The notes under the pieces: model-generated
The model's database searches: none
What the model was told of the DNA's origin: nothing
The model's input: only the letters and a program-made list of their open reading frames with translations
Assembly (NCBI RefSeq): GCF_003725335.1
Contig: NZ_QIBY01000014.1
Location: forward strand, 1-56,391
DNA length: 56,391 nt
Source: Parvibacter caecicola
GTDB taxonomy: Bacteria > Actinomycetota > Coriobacteriia > Coriobacteriales > Eggerthellaceae
Reading direction: 5' to 3'
Made by a program: the position numbers and the translations under genes
Shown: positions 16,640-26,850 of the stretch, piece by piece
How positions within the stretch are numbered: the first letter of the stretch is position 1
Layout of the letters: each line of letters begins with the position of its first letter

Positions 16640-17509
16640 ATGAGCGAAAACGGAAAACTGGTAATCGTGCCCACCCCCATCGGGAACTTGGGGGATATGA
16701 CGCTGCGCTCGCTTGAGGCGCTGCGGGCCGCCGATGCGGTGTGCGCGGAGGACACCCGGGTAACGGGGAAGCTGCTGGCGCATTTCGAGATTCGCAAGCC
16801 GTTGGAGCGGCTGGACGAGGCCATGATCAGCGCGAAGGCAGCAGCGGTGATGGAGCGCGTGGCGGCGGGGGAGGTTGTTGCCTACTGCTCCGATGCCGGC
16901 ATGCCCGGCGTGTCTGACCCCGGGTTGCGCCTGGTGGCGGCGGCGCGGGAAGCGGGCGTGGCGGTGGAGGTGCTGCCTGGTGCCTCGGCGGCGTCCTGCG
17001 CCTACGTGGCCTCGGGTACGGTGTGCCCGCGCTTCTACTTTGGCGGCTTCTTCCCGCGCAAGGGCGTAGAGCAGCGGGCCGTTTTGGAGCAGCTGCGCGG
17101 CCTGGATGCGGCACTGGTGTTCTATGAGAGCCCGAATCGCCTGGTGACGGCGCTGGAAGCCGTTGCCGAGGCGCTGCCCTTGCGACAGGTGGCGGTGTGC
17201 CGCGAGCTCACGAAACTGCACGAGGAAGTGGCCCGCGGCGCAGCGGCCGAGCTGGCCGAGCGTTTCGCTGCTCGCGCTGCGCAGCCGGGCGGCATCCGCG
17301 GCGAAATTGCCCTCGTCATCGACGCGCCGAACGTGGCCGAAGGCGAAGCGGCGGCCGAAAGCGCCGCCGCGAGCGCCCAGGTGCGCGCGGCCGACCTGGC
17401 TACCGAGGGCTTGCGCACCAAGGAAATCGCCCGCCGCTTGGCCGCCGAGTTCGGCATTTCCCGCAATGATGCTTACGAGATTGCGATGAGAGTCCAAGGA
17501 GAAAAGTAA
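16640..17509 (+). CDS. rsmI: 16S rRNA 2'-O-methyltransferase RsmI
   Basis: A 289-residue AdoMet-dependent methyltransferase of the tetrapyrrole-methylase fold, which modifies the ribose of C1402 in 16S rRNA. Family motifs are VPTPIGNLGDMTLR at the N-terminus, CAEDTR, SDAGMPGVSDPG, LPGASAA, and FYESPNR with RELTKLHEE. The ~45-residue C-terminal part (LATEGLRTKEIARRLAAEFG...) looks helix-turn-helix-like, as in other RsmI proteins. The ATG at 16640 coincides with the family N-terminus. The tautomerase gene follows after two bases. Confidence 0.95.
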   Translation: MSENGKLVIVPTPIGNLGDMTLRSLEALRAADAVCAEDTRVTGKLLAHFEIRKPLERLDEAMISAKAAAVMERVAAGEVVAYCSDAGMPGVSDPGLRLVAAAREAGVAVEVLPGASAASCAYVASGTVCPRFYFGGFFPRKGVEQRAVLEQLRGLDAALVFYESPNRLVTALEAVAEALPLRQVAVCRELTKLHEEVARGAAAELAERFAARAAQPGGIRGEIALVIDAPNVAEGEAAAESAAASAQVRAADLATEGLRTKEIARRLAAEFGISRNDAYEIAMRVQGEK

Positions 17510-17511
17510 CC

Positions 17512-17721
17512 ATGCCCTACATTTCCGTAGAGAGTGGTGCCCTGACAGATGCGCAAAAGGAGCAGCTGATCGGGCGTTTAACCGAAGTTGCGTCTGAGGT
17601 CATGTCCGTGCCCCCCGAGTTTTTCTCGGTCACCATTAAGGAGCTTCCCGATAAGAATTTCGGCATTGGCGGTAAAACCATCGACCGCGTGAAGGCCGAG
17701 TACCGCGCATCTCGCGGGTAG
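17512..17721 (+). CDS. 4-oxalocrotonate tautomerase family protein
   Basis: A 69-residue protein of the tautomerase superfamily. The residue after the initiator Met is Pro (MPYISVESG), which becomes the catalytic N-terminal Pro1 once Met is removed. The length and the beta-alpha-beta pattern ending GGKTIDRVKAEY fit the small 4-OT hexamer subunit. Its physiological substrate cannot be inferred. It follows rsmI with a two-base gap and AAGGAG-type spacing, so it is probably co-transcribed. Confidence 0.85.
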   Translation: MPYISVESGALTDAQKEQLIGRLTEVASEVMSVPPEFFSVTIKELPDKNFGIGGKTIDRVKAEYRASRG

Positions 17722-17734
17722 GTGTTCTCGGCCA

Positions 17735-18304
17735 ATGGCGCGGCCCCGTGCAAAACAGCCAGCTGAGCTGGTGTTCATCGGCGAGTTTGAAGTCTGGCTC
17801 ACTCGCAAGCCCATCAAGAACCTGCACCTGCGGGTGAAGCCGCCGGATGGGCGCGTGGAGGTTTCGGCCCCGCTGCGCATGCCGTTGCGGATGATCGAGG
17901 GGTTCGTGCGGGAGAAGCGGGACTGGATCGCGGCCCAACAGCGGGCCATCGCCGCATCGCCGCGGGCGGAGGCGGCCCAGGCCAGCCCGGAGGAAGTTGC
18001 CCAGTGGAAGGCGGTGGTGGCCGCCTGCGTGCCGCCGCTCATCCAGGCATGGGAGCCCGTCTTGGGGGTGAAGGCGGGCAAAATCGCCTACCGCAATATG
18101 ACCAGCCGCTGGGGCAGCTGCCAGCCGTCAACGGGGCGCATTTGCATCAACGTGCGGCTGGCCCTCTACCCGCCGGAGTGCCTGGAGTACGTGGTGGTGC
18201 ACGAGCTGTGTCATCTGCTGGAGCGCGGCCACGGCCCCCGCTTCCACGCCCTCATGGATTCCGTGATGCCCGACTGGAAAGCCCGTCGCGCCAAGCTGCG
18301 GTAG
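17735..18304 (+). CDS. YgjP-like zinc metallopeptidase-family protein
   Basis: A 189-residue protein of the YgjP/DUF45 (SprT-like, M48-related) family. The hallmark NMTSRWGSC lies mid-protein, and the zinc motif HELCHLLERGHGPRFHALM supplies HExxH plus a third downstream His. The activity of this family is poorly established. It lies 13 bases after the tautomerase gene and may share the rsmI transcript. There is no signal peptide, so it is cytoplasmic. Confidence 0.88.
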   Translation: MARPRAKQPAELVFIGEFEVWLTRKPIKNLHLRVKPPDGRVEVSAPLRMPLRMIEGFVREKRDWIAAQQRAIAASPRAEAAQASPEEVAQWKAVVAACVPPLIQAWEPVLGVKAGKIAYRNMTSRWGSCQPSTGRICINVRLALYPPECLEYVVVHELCHLLERGHGPRFHALMDSVMPDWKARRAKLR

Positions 18305-18487
18305 CGCCACGGATGTCGGTGCCGCCCGCAGCGGTGGGCATCCCTATCCGCTTTGTTGCCAATCTTTAGGAAAACCTTTCGTTTATCTACATTTTTAATC
18401 CACGGGGGCTTCGTAAGTGGTTGCTATAGGCCGCGCGAGAGTAAAATGAAGCAGTTGGTCTGTGGTTTTTCAACAGGAAGTGTGCCC

Positions 18488-20164
18488 ATGAAGAACGATT
18501 CTCAGAAGTCCGCCTCCGAAACAGAAGCTCTCAGCAAGGCGAGCGCCGCCGGCGCCCATGCCGCGCCCAGTGCCTCCGGGCCCGTACCCGATGCGCCCCC
18601 CGCCGCTGACGCGCCCCCGAAAACCCCCATGAAGAAGCGCAACATCGCCATCGCCATTGTTGCGGCGGCCCTGGCGCTGGTGGCCATCGGCTGCGGTGTG
18701 GCCTCCGCCTTCCTCAACAACGTGTCCCAAGAGCTCAACCAGGGCGCTAAAACCGAGCAAGAAATCAAAGATATCGAAAGGGCGCTGCCGGAGAAGAAGA
18801 AAGAACCCGGCGAGCCTTTCTACATGCTGCTCATCGGCTCCGACCGGCGCGAGGGCGACCCCTCCATGGGCCAGCGTTCCGACACCAACATCGTGGCGCG
18901 CATCGACCCCGCCAACAACACCGTCATCCTGCTGTCCATTCCCCGCGACACCAAAATCCAGATAGAAGGCTACGGCACCAACAAGTTCAACGCCGCTTAC
19001 GCCTTCAAGGGCACGGCCGGTGCCATCGAGGCCGCCAACGAGCTGCTGGGCATCGAGATTTCCCATTACGCGGAAGTGAACTTCAGCGAGCTGGTGGGGC
19101 TGGTGGACGCCGTGGGTGGCGTGGACATCGACGTGGATACCCGCATCAACGACACCAAGGCCGACCTCGACAGTGACAGCGCCCATGTGGTGCTGGAGGA
19201 GGGGCCGCAGCATTTGAACGGCACCCAGGCGCTTTCCTACGCCCGCAGCCGCAAGTTCGTGGACGGCGACTTCACCCGCACCTCCCATCAGCGGCAGCTG
19301 GTGGCGGCCATCGTGCAGAAGGTGATGAGCCTGCCCCTCACCGACCTGCCCGGCGTTATCGAGAAGGGCGCCAAGTGCGTGACCACCGATCTCACCATCG
19401 CTGAGCTGCTGGATTTGGCCCAGCGCTTCGACGACCCTTCGCAGCTGAAGGTGTACTCGGCCATGATTCCCTCCACCACTGCGAACATCAGCGGCATTTC
19501 CTACGTGATCAACGACGCCGAGGCCACCAAGGAAATGATGGCCCTGGTGGAGAAGGGGCAAAACCCCGGTGAGATTGTGTCGAAGCTTTCCACCCAAGAG
19601 GCCATCGCCCAGGATCCTTCCGTGAAGAAGAACGCTGACAGTTCGGCGAATTCCAGCTCTTCGGGCAACAAGTCCTCGTCCTCTTCCGGCAACAAGGGCA
19701 CCTCTGGCGGCAATAATTCCGGCTCCGGCAACAAGGGCACTGCATCGGGCGGCAACAGCGGTAATTCCGGCAACTCCGGCAGCGGCTCCGGCTCCACTGG
19801 GCCCTCCAACGGCGGCACGGCTTCGGGGGGCAACGCGTCTTCCGGCGGCAACGGCGGCAATTCCGGCAACGCGTCTTCCGGCGGCAACGGCGGCGCCACC
19901 GCCCCCGACCCCGGTGACTCCGGCAATTCCGGCTCCGCTGGCGGCTCCAACGGCGGCACCTCTTCCGGCGGCAACAGCGGCGGCGATTCCGGTTCCGCCG
20001 GCGGCAGCTCCGGCGGAACCACCGCCCCCGACCCCGGGCCCTCCACCGGCGGCGACACCACCCCCGATTCGGGTCCCTCTACCGGCGGCGATGCAGGCAG
20101 CGGCGACGCGGGCGGCTCCGGTGAGGCCAACAAACCGGCCGGTGCCGGCGGCGAGGGCAACTAA
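18488..20164 (+). CDS. LytR-CpsA-Psr (LCP) family cell-wall ligase with a long Gly/Ser tail
   Basis: A 558-residue protein. A short cytoplasmic Ala/Pro-rich head (1-48) is followed by one membrane segment (about 52-74). An extracellular LCP domain (about 110-300) then has LLIGSDRREGD, the polyprenyl-phosphate-binding SIPRDTKI, GGVDIDVD and ALSYARSRK. LCP proteins transfer lipid-linked glycopolymers to peptidoglycan. From about residue 378 the protein becomes a ~180-residue low-complexity tail of Gly, Ser, Asn and Thr ending in Pro/Asp repeats (TAPDPG, TGGD). The ATG at 18488 has AGGAAG seven bases upstream; an in-frame ATG at 18446 is less likely. A terminator follows. Confidence 0.92.
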   Translation: MKNDSQKSASETEALSKASAAGAHAAPSASGPVPDAPPAADAPPKTPMKKRNIAIAIVAAALALVAIGCGVASAFLNNVSQELNQGAKTEQEIKDIERALPEKKKEPGEPFYMLLIGSDRREGDPSMGQRSDTNIVARIDPANNTVILLSIPRDTKIQIEGYGTNKFNAAYAFKGTAGAIEAANELLGIEISHYAEVNFSELVGLVDAVGGVDIDVDTRINDTKADLDSDSAHVVLEEGPQHLNGTQALSYARSRKFVDGDFTRTSHQRQLVAAIVQKVMSLPLTDLPGVIEKGAKCVTTDLTIAELLDLAQRFDDPSQLKVYSAMIPSTTANISGISYVINDAEATKEMMALVEKGQNPGEIVSKLSTQEAIAQDPSVKKNADSSANSSSSGNKSSSSSGNKGTSGGNNSGSGNKGTASGGNSGNSGNSGSGSGSTGPSNGGTASGGNASSGGNGGNSGNASSGGNGGATAPDPGDSGNSGSAGGSNGGTSSGGNSGGDSGSAGGSSGGTTAPDPGPSTGGDTTPDSGPSTGGDAGSGDAGGSGEANKPAGAGGEGN

Positions 20165-20181
20165 GTTCCATCCGTGCGAGA

Positions 20182-20210
20182 AAGGCCGGGCCAATAGGTC
20201 CGGCCTTTTT
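20182..20210 (+). terminator. Terminator of the LCP gene
   Basis: AAGGCCGG (20182-20189) pairs with CCGGCCTT (20200-20207), followed by TTT. A further 10-bp inverted repeat, GCCGAAGCGG/CCGCTTCGGC (20214-20223, 20245-20254), lies just downstream in the dapL leader and has no clear T-run. Confidence 0.8.
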
Positions 20211-20335
20211 CATGCCGAAGCGGCGGCCGAGTGCATTTTGCCCACCGCTTCGGCTCATTTCACAGAACGGAAACCTTGGATGGCTACAGTGGCCCCATTG
20301 AAGGAAATTCGCGCCCACGCCCCAAGGAGGCCCCC

Positions 20336-21556
20336 ATGGCTCATGTGAACCCTCATTTCCAGCAGCTGCCCGGCAGCTACCTGTTCTCCGAAATAGCCCG
20401 CCGCACCGCCGCCTACCAGGAGGCCAACCCGCAGGCTGCGCTCATCCGCATGGGCATCGGGGACGTCACCCAGCCCTTGGCGCCGGCGGTGGTGGAGGCC
20501 ATGCACGCCGCGGTGGACGATTTGGCGGCCGCCGAATCCTTCCACGGCTACGGCCCCGAGCAGGGCTACGGCTTTCTGCGCGAGGCCATCGCCCAGCACG
20601 ACTTCGCCGCCCGCAACATCGCCATCGGGGCAGATGAGATTTTCATTTCCGACGGGGCGAAATCCGATTGCGGCAACATCGGCGACATCTTCTCGCTGGA
20701 TTGCAAGGTGGCGGTGTGCGATCCGGTGTACCCGGTGTACGTGGACAGCAACGCCATGGCCGGCCGCGCCGGCGACTGGGACCCGGCCGCCGAATGCTGG
20801 ACCAACATATACTATATGCCCACAACGGCGGAAAACGGCTTTGTGCCCGCGCTGCCCGATCAGCCGGTGGATCTGGTGTACCTCTGCAGCCCCAACAATC
20901 CTACCGGCACGGTGCTGGGGCGGGAGGCCCTGGAGCGCTGGGTGCGGTGGGCCAACCAGCACGACGCGGTGATTCTCTTCGACGCCGCTTACGAGCGCTT
21001 CGTGGTGGAAGAGGGGGTGCCCCGCTCCATTTACGAGATTGACGGCGCCGAAACCTGCGCCATCGAGTTTCGCTCCTTCTCCAAAACCGCCGGCTTCACC
21101 GGTGCCCGCTGCGGTTACACGGTGGTGCCCAAGGCGCTGGTGCGCGACGGCCAGAGTCTGCACGGTTTGTGGAACCGCCGCCAGTGCACCAAGTTCAACG
21201 GTGCCTCTTACGTTATCCAACGGGGCGCGGCGGCGGTGTACACGGCGGAAGGGGAGGCCCAGGTGGAGGCAACGCTGGACATCTACCGCGCCAACGCCGC
21301 CACTATCCGTGCTGGCCTTGAGGCGGCCGGTTTCGCCGTGTACGGCGGCGTGAACAGCCCCTACATTTGGTGCAAGACCCCCGAGGGCATGGGGTCTTGG
21401 GAGTTTTTCGACTTGCTGCTGAACCGGCTGTCCATCGTCACCACGCCCGGCGCCGGCTTCGGCCCGGCGGGGGAGGGCTACATCCGCCTCACCGCTTTCA
21501 ACTCCCCCGAAGCCACCGCCGAGGCCATGGAGCGCATCAAGGCCCACTTCGCTTAA
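20336..21556 (+). CDS. dapL: LL-diaminopimelate aminotransferase
   Basis: A 406-residue PLP-dependent class I/II aminotransferase matching DapL. It converts tetrahydrodipicolinate directly to LL-diaminopimelate for lysine and peptidoglycan synthesis. Visible motifs are [10 protein letters not shown] near the N-terminus, [29 protein letters not shown], and the PLP-lysine motif [14 protein letters not shown]. The ATG at 20336 has a consensus AAGGAGG at 20324-20330. The 20165-20335 leader lacks room for a lysine riboswitch. A long perfect inverted repeat follows the stop codon. Confidence 0.94.
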   Translation: MAHVNPHFQQLPGSYLFSEIARRTAAYQEANPQAALIRMGIGDVTQPLAPAVVEAMHAAVDDLAAAESFHGYGPEQGYGFLREAIAQHDFAARNIAIGADEIFISDGAKSDCGNIGDIFSLDCKVAVCDPVYPVYVDSNAMAGRAGDWDPAAECWTNIYYMPTTAENGFVPALPDQPVDLVYLCSPNNPTGTVLGREALERWVRWANQHDAVILFDAAYERFVVEEGVPRSIYEIDGAETCAIEFRSFSKTAGFTGARCGYTVVPKALVRDGQSLHGLWNRRQCTKFNGASYVIQRGAAAVYTAEGEAQVEATLDIYRANAATIRAGLEAAGFAVYGGVNSPYIWCKTPEGMGSWEFFDLLLNRLSIVTTPGAGFGPAGEGYIRLTAFNSPEATAEAMERIKAHFA

Positions 21557-21566
21557 GGCAAAAAAA

Positions 21567-21668
21567 GGGGGGTGTCAGGGGGACGTTCACTTTTGACACA
21601 TGGAAAAGCACTGCCGGGATGGCAGCCAATAACGTGTGTCAAAAGTGAACGTCCCCCTGACACCCCCC
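21567..21668. repeat. Perfect 34-bp inverted repeat, AAAAGTGAACGTCCCC type
   Basis: Arms 21567-21600 and 21635-21668 are exact reverse complements separated by 34 bases. Each arm carries one palindrome-like core, with GTGTCA and TGACAC bracketing AAAAGTGAACGTCCCCC. The element begins ten bases after the dapL stop codon and could also act as a transcription end or mRNA stabiliser. It carries no open frame. Confidence 0.9.
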
Positions 21669-21669
21669 A

Positions 21670-21700
21670 TTGGCTCCCTGTCGTGCGGTTGTGCTATAGT
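21670..21700 (+). promoter_or_regulatory. Possible promoter of the deformylase-like gene
   Basis: TTGGCT (21670-21675) and TATAGT (21695-21700) are separated by 19 bases. The spacing is longer than ideal, so this is tentative. Confidence 0.3.
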
Positions 21701-21739
21701 TTCGCGAGCAATTTAACTCTTTAGCTAGAAGGTGGCCCC

Positions 21740-22159
21740 ATGATCAAAGAAGTAATCACGGACGAAGAGATCCTTTCGAAGAAGTGCGAGCCGGCGGTGG
21801 CCGAAGACGCCCCCGTTGCGCAGGATCTGGTGGACACCCTGCTGGCCAACGACGACGCTGCCTGCCTGGCCGCCAACCAGATTGGAGTCACCAAGTGCAT
21901 CGTGGCCTATTTGAACGAGGCGGAGAAGCCGGTGGTGCTGTTCAACCCCCGCATCACCCAGAAGCTGAAGCCCTTCGCGGCGGTGGAGAGCTGCCTGTCC
22001 CGCGAAGAGCCGGCGGCGGTGCAGCGCTACAGCTGGATCCGCGTCGCCTACGACCGCCTGGAGGACGGCCGGCTGGTGCCCGCCAAGAAGAAGCTGGAAG
22101 GCTACGGAGCCCAGGCGGTGCAGCACATGATCGACCACTGCAACGGCGTGCTGGTATAG
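21740..22159 (+). CDS. Peptide-deformylase-like protein lacking the catalytic Glu
   Basis: A 139-residue protein with the peptide deformylase layout. Motif I reads ACLAANQIG (about 41-49) with the conserved Gln47; motif II reads ESCLS with metal ligand Cys85; motif III reads HMIDH with His129 and His133. In active deformylases motif III is HExxH and its Glu is the general acid/base; here that position is Met130. Motif I also lacks the usual first Gly. The metal ligands are kept, so the fold and metal site probably persist. Either deformylase activity is lost or altered, or it has another role. The gene is monocistronic. Confidence 0.8.
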   Translation: MIKEVITDEEILSKKCEPAVAEDAPVAQDLVDTLLANDDAACLAANQIGVTKCIVAYLNEAEKPVVLFNPRITQKLKPFAAVESCLSREEPAAVQRYSWIRVAYDRLEDGRLVPAKKKLEGYGAQAVQHMIDHCNGVLV

Positions 22160-22251
22160 GGCGTTCCGCCCCAAAAGCCCCCCGCTTTTGCTACAGGGCG
22201 GGGGAGCGGCGGCGCTGGTGTGCCGCTTGCGTGAAAGCAGCAAAAAATTTG

Positions 22252-22280
22252 TTGACGGCGGGAAATCCCGCTGCTAGCAT
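22252..22280 (+). promoter_or_regulatory. rplU-rpmA promoter with a palindrome in the spacer
   Basis: TTGACG (22252-22257) and TAGCAT (22275-22280) are 17 bases apart. The spacer contains GCGGGAAATCCCGC (about 22258-22272), two perfect 6-bp arms around AA, placed where a repressor would block RNA polymerase. Confidence 0.65.
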
Positions 22281-22318
22281 ATTCCCTTGCGTTTACTGAC
22301 CTATAAGGAGAACATACC

Positions 22319-22639
22319 ATGTACGCAATCGTAAAAACGGGCGGCAAGCAGTACAAAGTTGCCCCTGGCGACAAGATCAACATCGAGAAACTGGATGCCC
22401 AGCCCGGCGATCAGGTTGAGCTTCAGGCCATCTGCATCGTTGACGATGGCAAGGTGGAGGCCGATCCGGCCAAGGCTGCTAAGACCAAGGTGACCGCTAC
22501 CGTTCTGGAGCAGTTCCGCGGCGAGAAGCAGCTGGTGTTCAAGTTCAAGAAGCGCAAGAACTACAAGAAGATGCAGGGTCATCGTCAGAACCTGACCCGC
22601 GTCAAGATTGATGCCGTCGGCGCTGCCGTGGCTGAGTAA
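22319..22639 (+). CDS. rplU: 50S ribosomal protein L21
   Basis: A 106-residue protein beginning [14 protein letters not shown], the standard L21 N-terminus. It contains the [16 protein letters not shown] stretch that binds 23S rRNA. AAGGAG lies at normal spacing before the ATG. It is the first gene of rplU-rpmA, the usual order upstream of obg. Confidence 0.98.
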   Translation: MYAIVKTGGKQYKVAPGDKINIEKLDAQPGDQVELQAICIVDDGKVEADPAKAAKTKVTATVLEQFRGEKQLVFKFKKRKNYKKMQGHRQNLTRVKIDAVGAAVAE

Positions 22640-22659
22640 AGCAAGAAGGAGGCAATCTC

Positions 22660-22911
22660 ATGGCTCATAAGAAAGGTCTCGGCTCTACTCGCAACGGCCG
22701 CGATTCCCGCGCACAGCGTCTGGGCGTTAAGAAATTCGCTGGCGAGAAGGTAAAGACTGGCATGGTTATCGTGCGTCAGCATGGCACCCACTTCCATCCC
22801 GGTGAGAATGTGGGTCGTGGCGGGGACGACACCCTGTTCGCCCTGTGCGACGGCACTCTGGAGTTCACCCGCGGCCAGAAGCGCCGCGTGCACGTTCGTC
22901 CTGCTGAGTAA
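22660..22911 (+). CDS. rpmA: 50S ribosomal protein L27
   Basis: An 83-residue protein starting [16 protein letters not shown], so it has the mature-type N-terminus that reaches toward the peptidyl-transferase centre and no cleavable Firmicutes-type leader. The second Gly-rich position is Leu-Gly (GLG) where GGG is common. It is 20 bases after rplU, with AAGGAGG between them. Confidence 0.98.
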   Translation: MAHKKGLGSTRNGRDSRAQRLGVKKFAGEKVKTGMVIVRQHGTHFHPGENVGRGGDDTLFALCDGTLEFTRGQKRRVHVRPAE

Positions 22912-24419
<1,508 letters not shown>

Positions 24420-24420
<1 letters not shown>

Positions 24421-25559
24421 TGAACAGCCACGAGGCCGCCGGCGCGCGGCGCCGTTTGGTGGTGAAGATAGGCTCTTCCACTCTCACCACCTCCGAGAGT
24501 TCCATCGACTACGGGTTTTTGGACAGCCTGGCCCGGCAACTGGCCGCCGTTCGGGCGGCCGGATGGGACGTGGTGGTGGTCACCTCCGCCGCCATCGCCT
24601 GCGGGCTGGAGGCGCTGGGCATCGCGAAGCGGCCCACCGACATGCCCAGCTTGCAAGCGGCCGCTTCGGTGGGGCAAAGTGCCCTTTCCACCGCTTACTC
24701 CAACGCGTTCGGCGCGCTGGGCATGATCACCTCGGTGGTGCTTCTCACTCGCCGCGACACCGCCGACCGTAATGCCTACCTGCACGCCCGCGACACCTTG
24801 AACCGGCTGCTGGAACTTTCGGTGGTGCCCATTGTGAACGAGAATGACACGGTGTCGGTGGAGCAGATTCGCTTTGGCGACAACGACACATTGGCCGCTT
24901 TGGTGGCTTGCCTCATTGACGCTGACCTCATGGTGATCCTCTCCGACATCGACGGCATGTACACGGCCAACCCCCAGGTGGACCCATCGGCCACGCTGAT
25001 TAGGGAGATAAGCCGCATCGACCGCTCCATTTTGGACGCGGCCGGCGGTGTGGGTTCCAGCGTGGGCAGCGGAGGTATGGTGACGAAGATAAAGGCGGCC
25101 CGGGTGCTGATGGCGGCAGGCATTCCCATGGTGGTGTGTCACGGGCGCCGCCCCCGGTGCATCGAGGAGGCGGCGGCCGGTGAGGACGTGGGCACCCGGT
25201 TCGTGGCGCCCCATCGCCCCCATGAGATAAGCGCCAAGAAACTGTGGATTGCCCTGGGCGATACCTCGCGCGGCACCGTGACCGTGGACGACGGGGCGAA
25301 GGAGGCCCTGGTGAAGCACGGCAGCTCGCTGCTTTCCGTGGGGCTGCGGGCGGTGGAGGGCCGTTTCGACTGCGACGACATCGTGGACGTGGCCGACGGC
25401 ACCGGCCACGTGTTCGGCCGGGGGCGAGCCGCTGCCGGCAGCGACCTTCTGCAGCTGGCGGTGGGGCGCAGCCGCGAGGAAGTGGCCGAGAACTGCATTC
25501 TGGCGCCGCTGGCGGAGCGGCCGGTAATCCACCGCGACGAGCTGGTGCTTTTTGAATAG
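24420..25559 (+). CDS. proB: Glutamate 5-kinase
   Basis: A 379-residue enzyme catalysing the first step of proline synthesis, ATP-dependent phosphorylation of glutamate. The amino-acid kinase domain has VVKIGSSTL, TSAAIACG, VNENDTVSVEQIRFGDND and LSDIDGMYTANP. A C-terminal PUA domain spans about 275-365. The ATG overlaps the obg stop by one base. proA follows after ten bases. Confidence 0.96.
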
Positions 25560-25569
25560 GAGTGACTTC

Positions 25570-26850
25570 GTGGAGCAAGAGGTAATCGAACTGGCGAAGG
25601 CGGCGAAGGCGGCCAGCGCCGCGCTGGCGCAAACGAGCGCCGACGAGCGCAACGCTGCGCTTGGGGCCATGGCGGCGGCTCTGCGCGCCCACAGCGGCGC
25701 CATAGTGACCGCCAACCGCCACGACATGGAGGCGGCCCGGCGGGCGGGCACCAAAGAATCGCTGCTGGACCGTTTGATGCTGGACGAAGGGCGCGTGGGC
25801 GCTATGGCCGATGCGCTGGAGGAGCTGGCGGCGCTGCCCGACCCGCTGGGGCGGGTGCTGAAGCAGGAAACCCTCTACAACGGCATCCAGCTGACCCAGG
25901 TGAGCGTGCCTTTGGGGGTAGTGGCGGTGGTGTACGAGGCGCGCCCCAACGTGACCGCCGACGCTGCCGGCATCTGCCTGAAGTCGGGCAACAGCTGCAT
26001 CTTGCGCGGCGGCAGCCTGGCCCTGCGCTCCAACCGCGCCATCGCCGACGTGCTGGCGGCCGCCGCCGAGGGGGCAGGCATGCCGAGGGGCTGCATCGTG
26101 GCCCTCACCACCGCCGACCGCAGCGCCACCGATGTGCTGATGGGGCTGCACGGGCTGGTGGACGTGCTGATTCCCCGCGGAGGAGCCGGCCTCATCCGTC
26201 ATTGTGTGGAGTGCGCCAAGGTGCCCGTGATTGAAACCGGCACCGGCAACTGCCACGTGTACCTGCACGCCACCGCGCCGACGGAGATGGCGGCCGCTAT
26301 CGTGGAAAACGCCAAATGCCGCCGCTACGGGGTGTGCAACGCTGCGGAAACCCTGCTGGTGGACCGCGCTGCCGCCCCCTGGTTGTTGCCGGAGGTGCTG
26401 GCGCGGCTGGCCGCCCGGGGCGTCGCTGTGCACGGCGACGGGGAAGCGCTGGCCATCGCCGCCGCAACCCCTGGCCTAATCGCGGTTGCCGCCACCGACG
26501 AGGACTGGGAAACCGAGTATCTTTCCCCCGACATCGCCGTGAAGGTGGTGGCGGGCCCCGAAGAGGCCATTGCCCACGTCAACCGCTATGGCACCATGCA
26601 CTCCGAGGCTATCGTGGCAAACCCGACGGACGGGGCGGGGGCGGCGGCCATCGAGGCGTTCCTGAACCAGGTGGACGCCGCGGCGGTGTATGCCAACGCT
26701 TCCACCGCCTTCACCGACGGTGGCCAGTTCGGGCTGGGGGCCGAGATTGGCATCTCCACCCAGAAGACCCACGTGCGCGGCCCCTTTGCGTTGGAGGGCC
26801 TTACCTCCACCAAGTACCAGCTGCGAGGGTCGGGCCAGGTGAGGGCCTAA
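25570..26850 (+). CDS. proA: Glutamate-5-semialdehyde dehydrogenase (gamma-glutamyl phosphate reductase)
   Basis: A 426-residue NADPH-dependent reductase for the second step of proline synthesis. Family sequences include VPLGVVAVVYEARPNVTADAA, the catalytic-Cys region AKCRRYGVCNAAETLLVD, and the C-terminal GLTSTKYQLRGSGQVR. The GTG at 25570 was chosen because AGGAG (25558-25562) is seven bases upstream; the in-frame TTG at 25552 lies inside the end of proB. The stop codon directly abuts the nadD start. Confidence 0.95.
   Translation: MEQEVIELAKAAKAASAALAQTSADERNAALGAMAAALRAHSGAIVTANRHDMEAARRAGTKESLLDRLMLDEGRVGAMADALEELAALPDPLGRVLKQETLYNGIQLTQVSVPLGVVAVVYEARPNVTADAAGICLKSGNSCILRGGSLALRSNRAIADVLAAAAEGAGMPRGCIVALTTADRSATDVLMGLHGLVDVLIPRGGAGLIRHCVECAKVPVIETGTGNCHVYLHATAPTEMAAAIVENAKCRRYGVCNAAETLLVDRAAAPWLLPEVLARLAARGVAVHGDGEALAIAAATPGLIAVAATDEDWETEYLSPDIAVKVVAGPEEAIAHVNRYGTMHSEAIVANPTDGAGAAAIEAFLNQVDAAAVYANASTAFTDGGQFGLGAEIGISTQKTHVRGPFALEGLTSTKYQLRGSGQVRA

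Noticed and set aside
20165-20335. Lysine riboswitch upstream of dapL
   Set aside because: Only about 125 bases remain after the LCP terminator, the characteristic junction is not visible, and the inverted repeat present is too simple.
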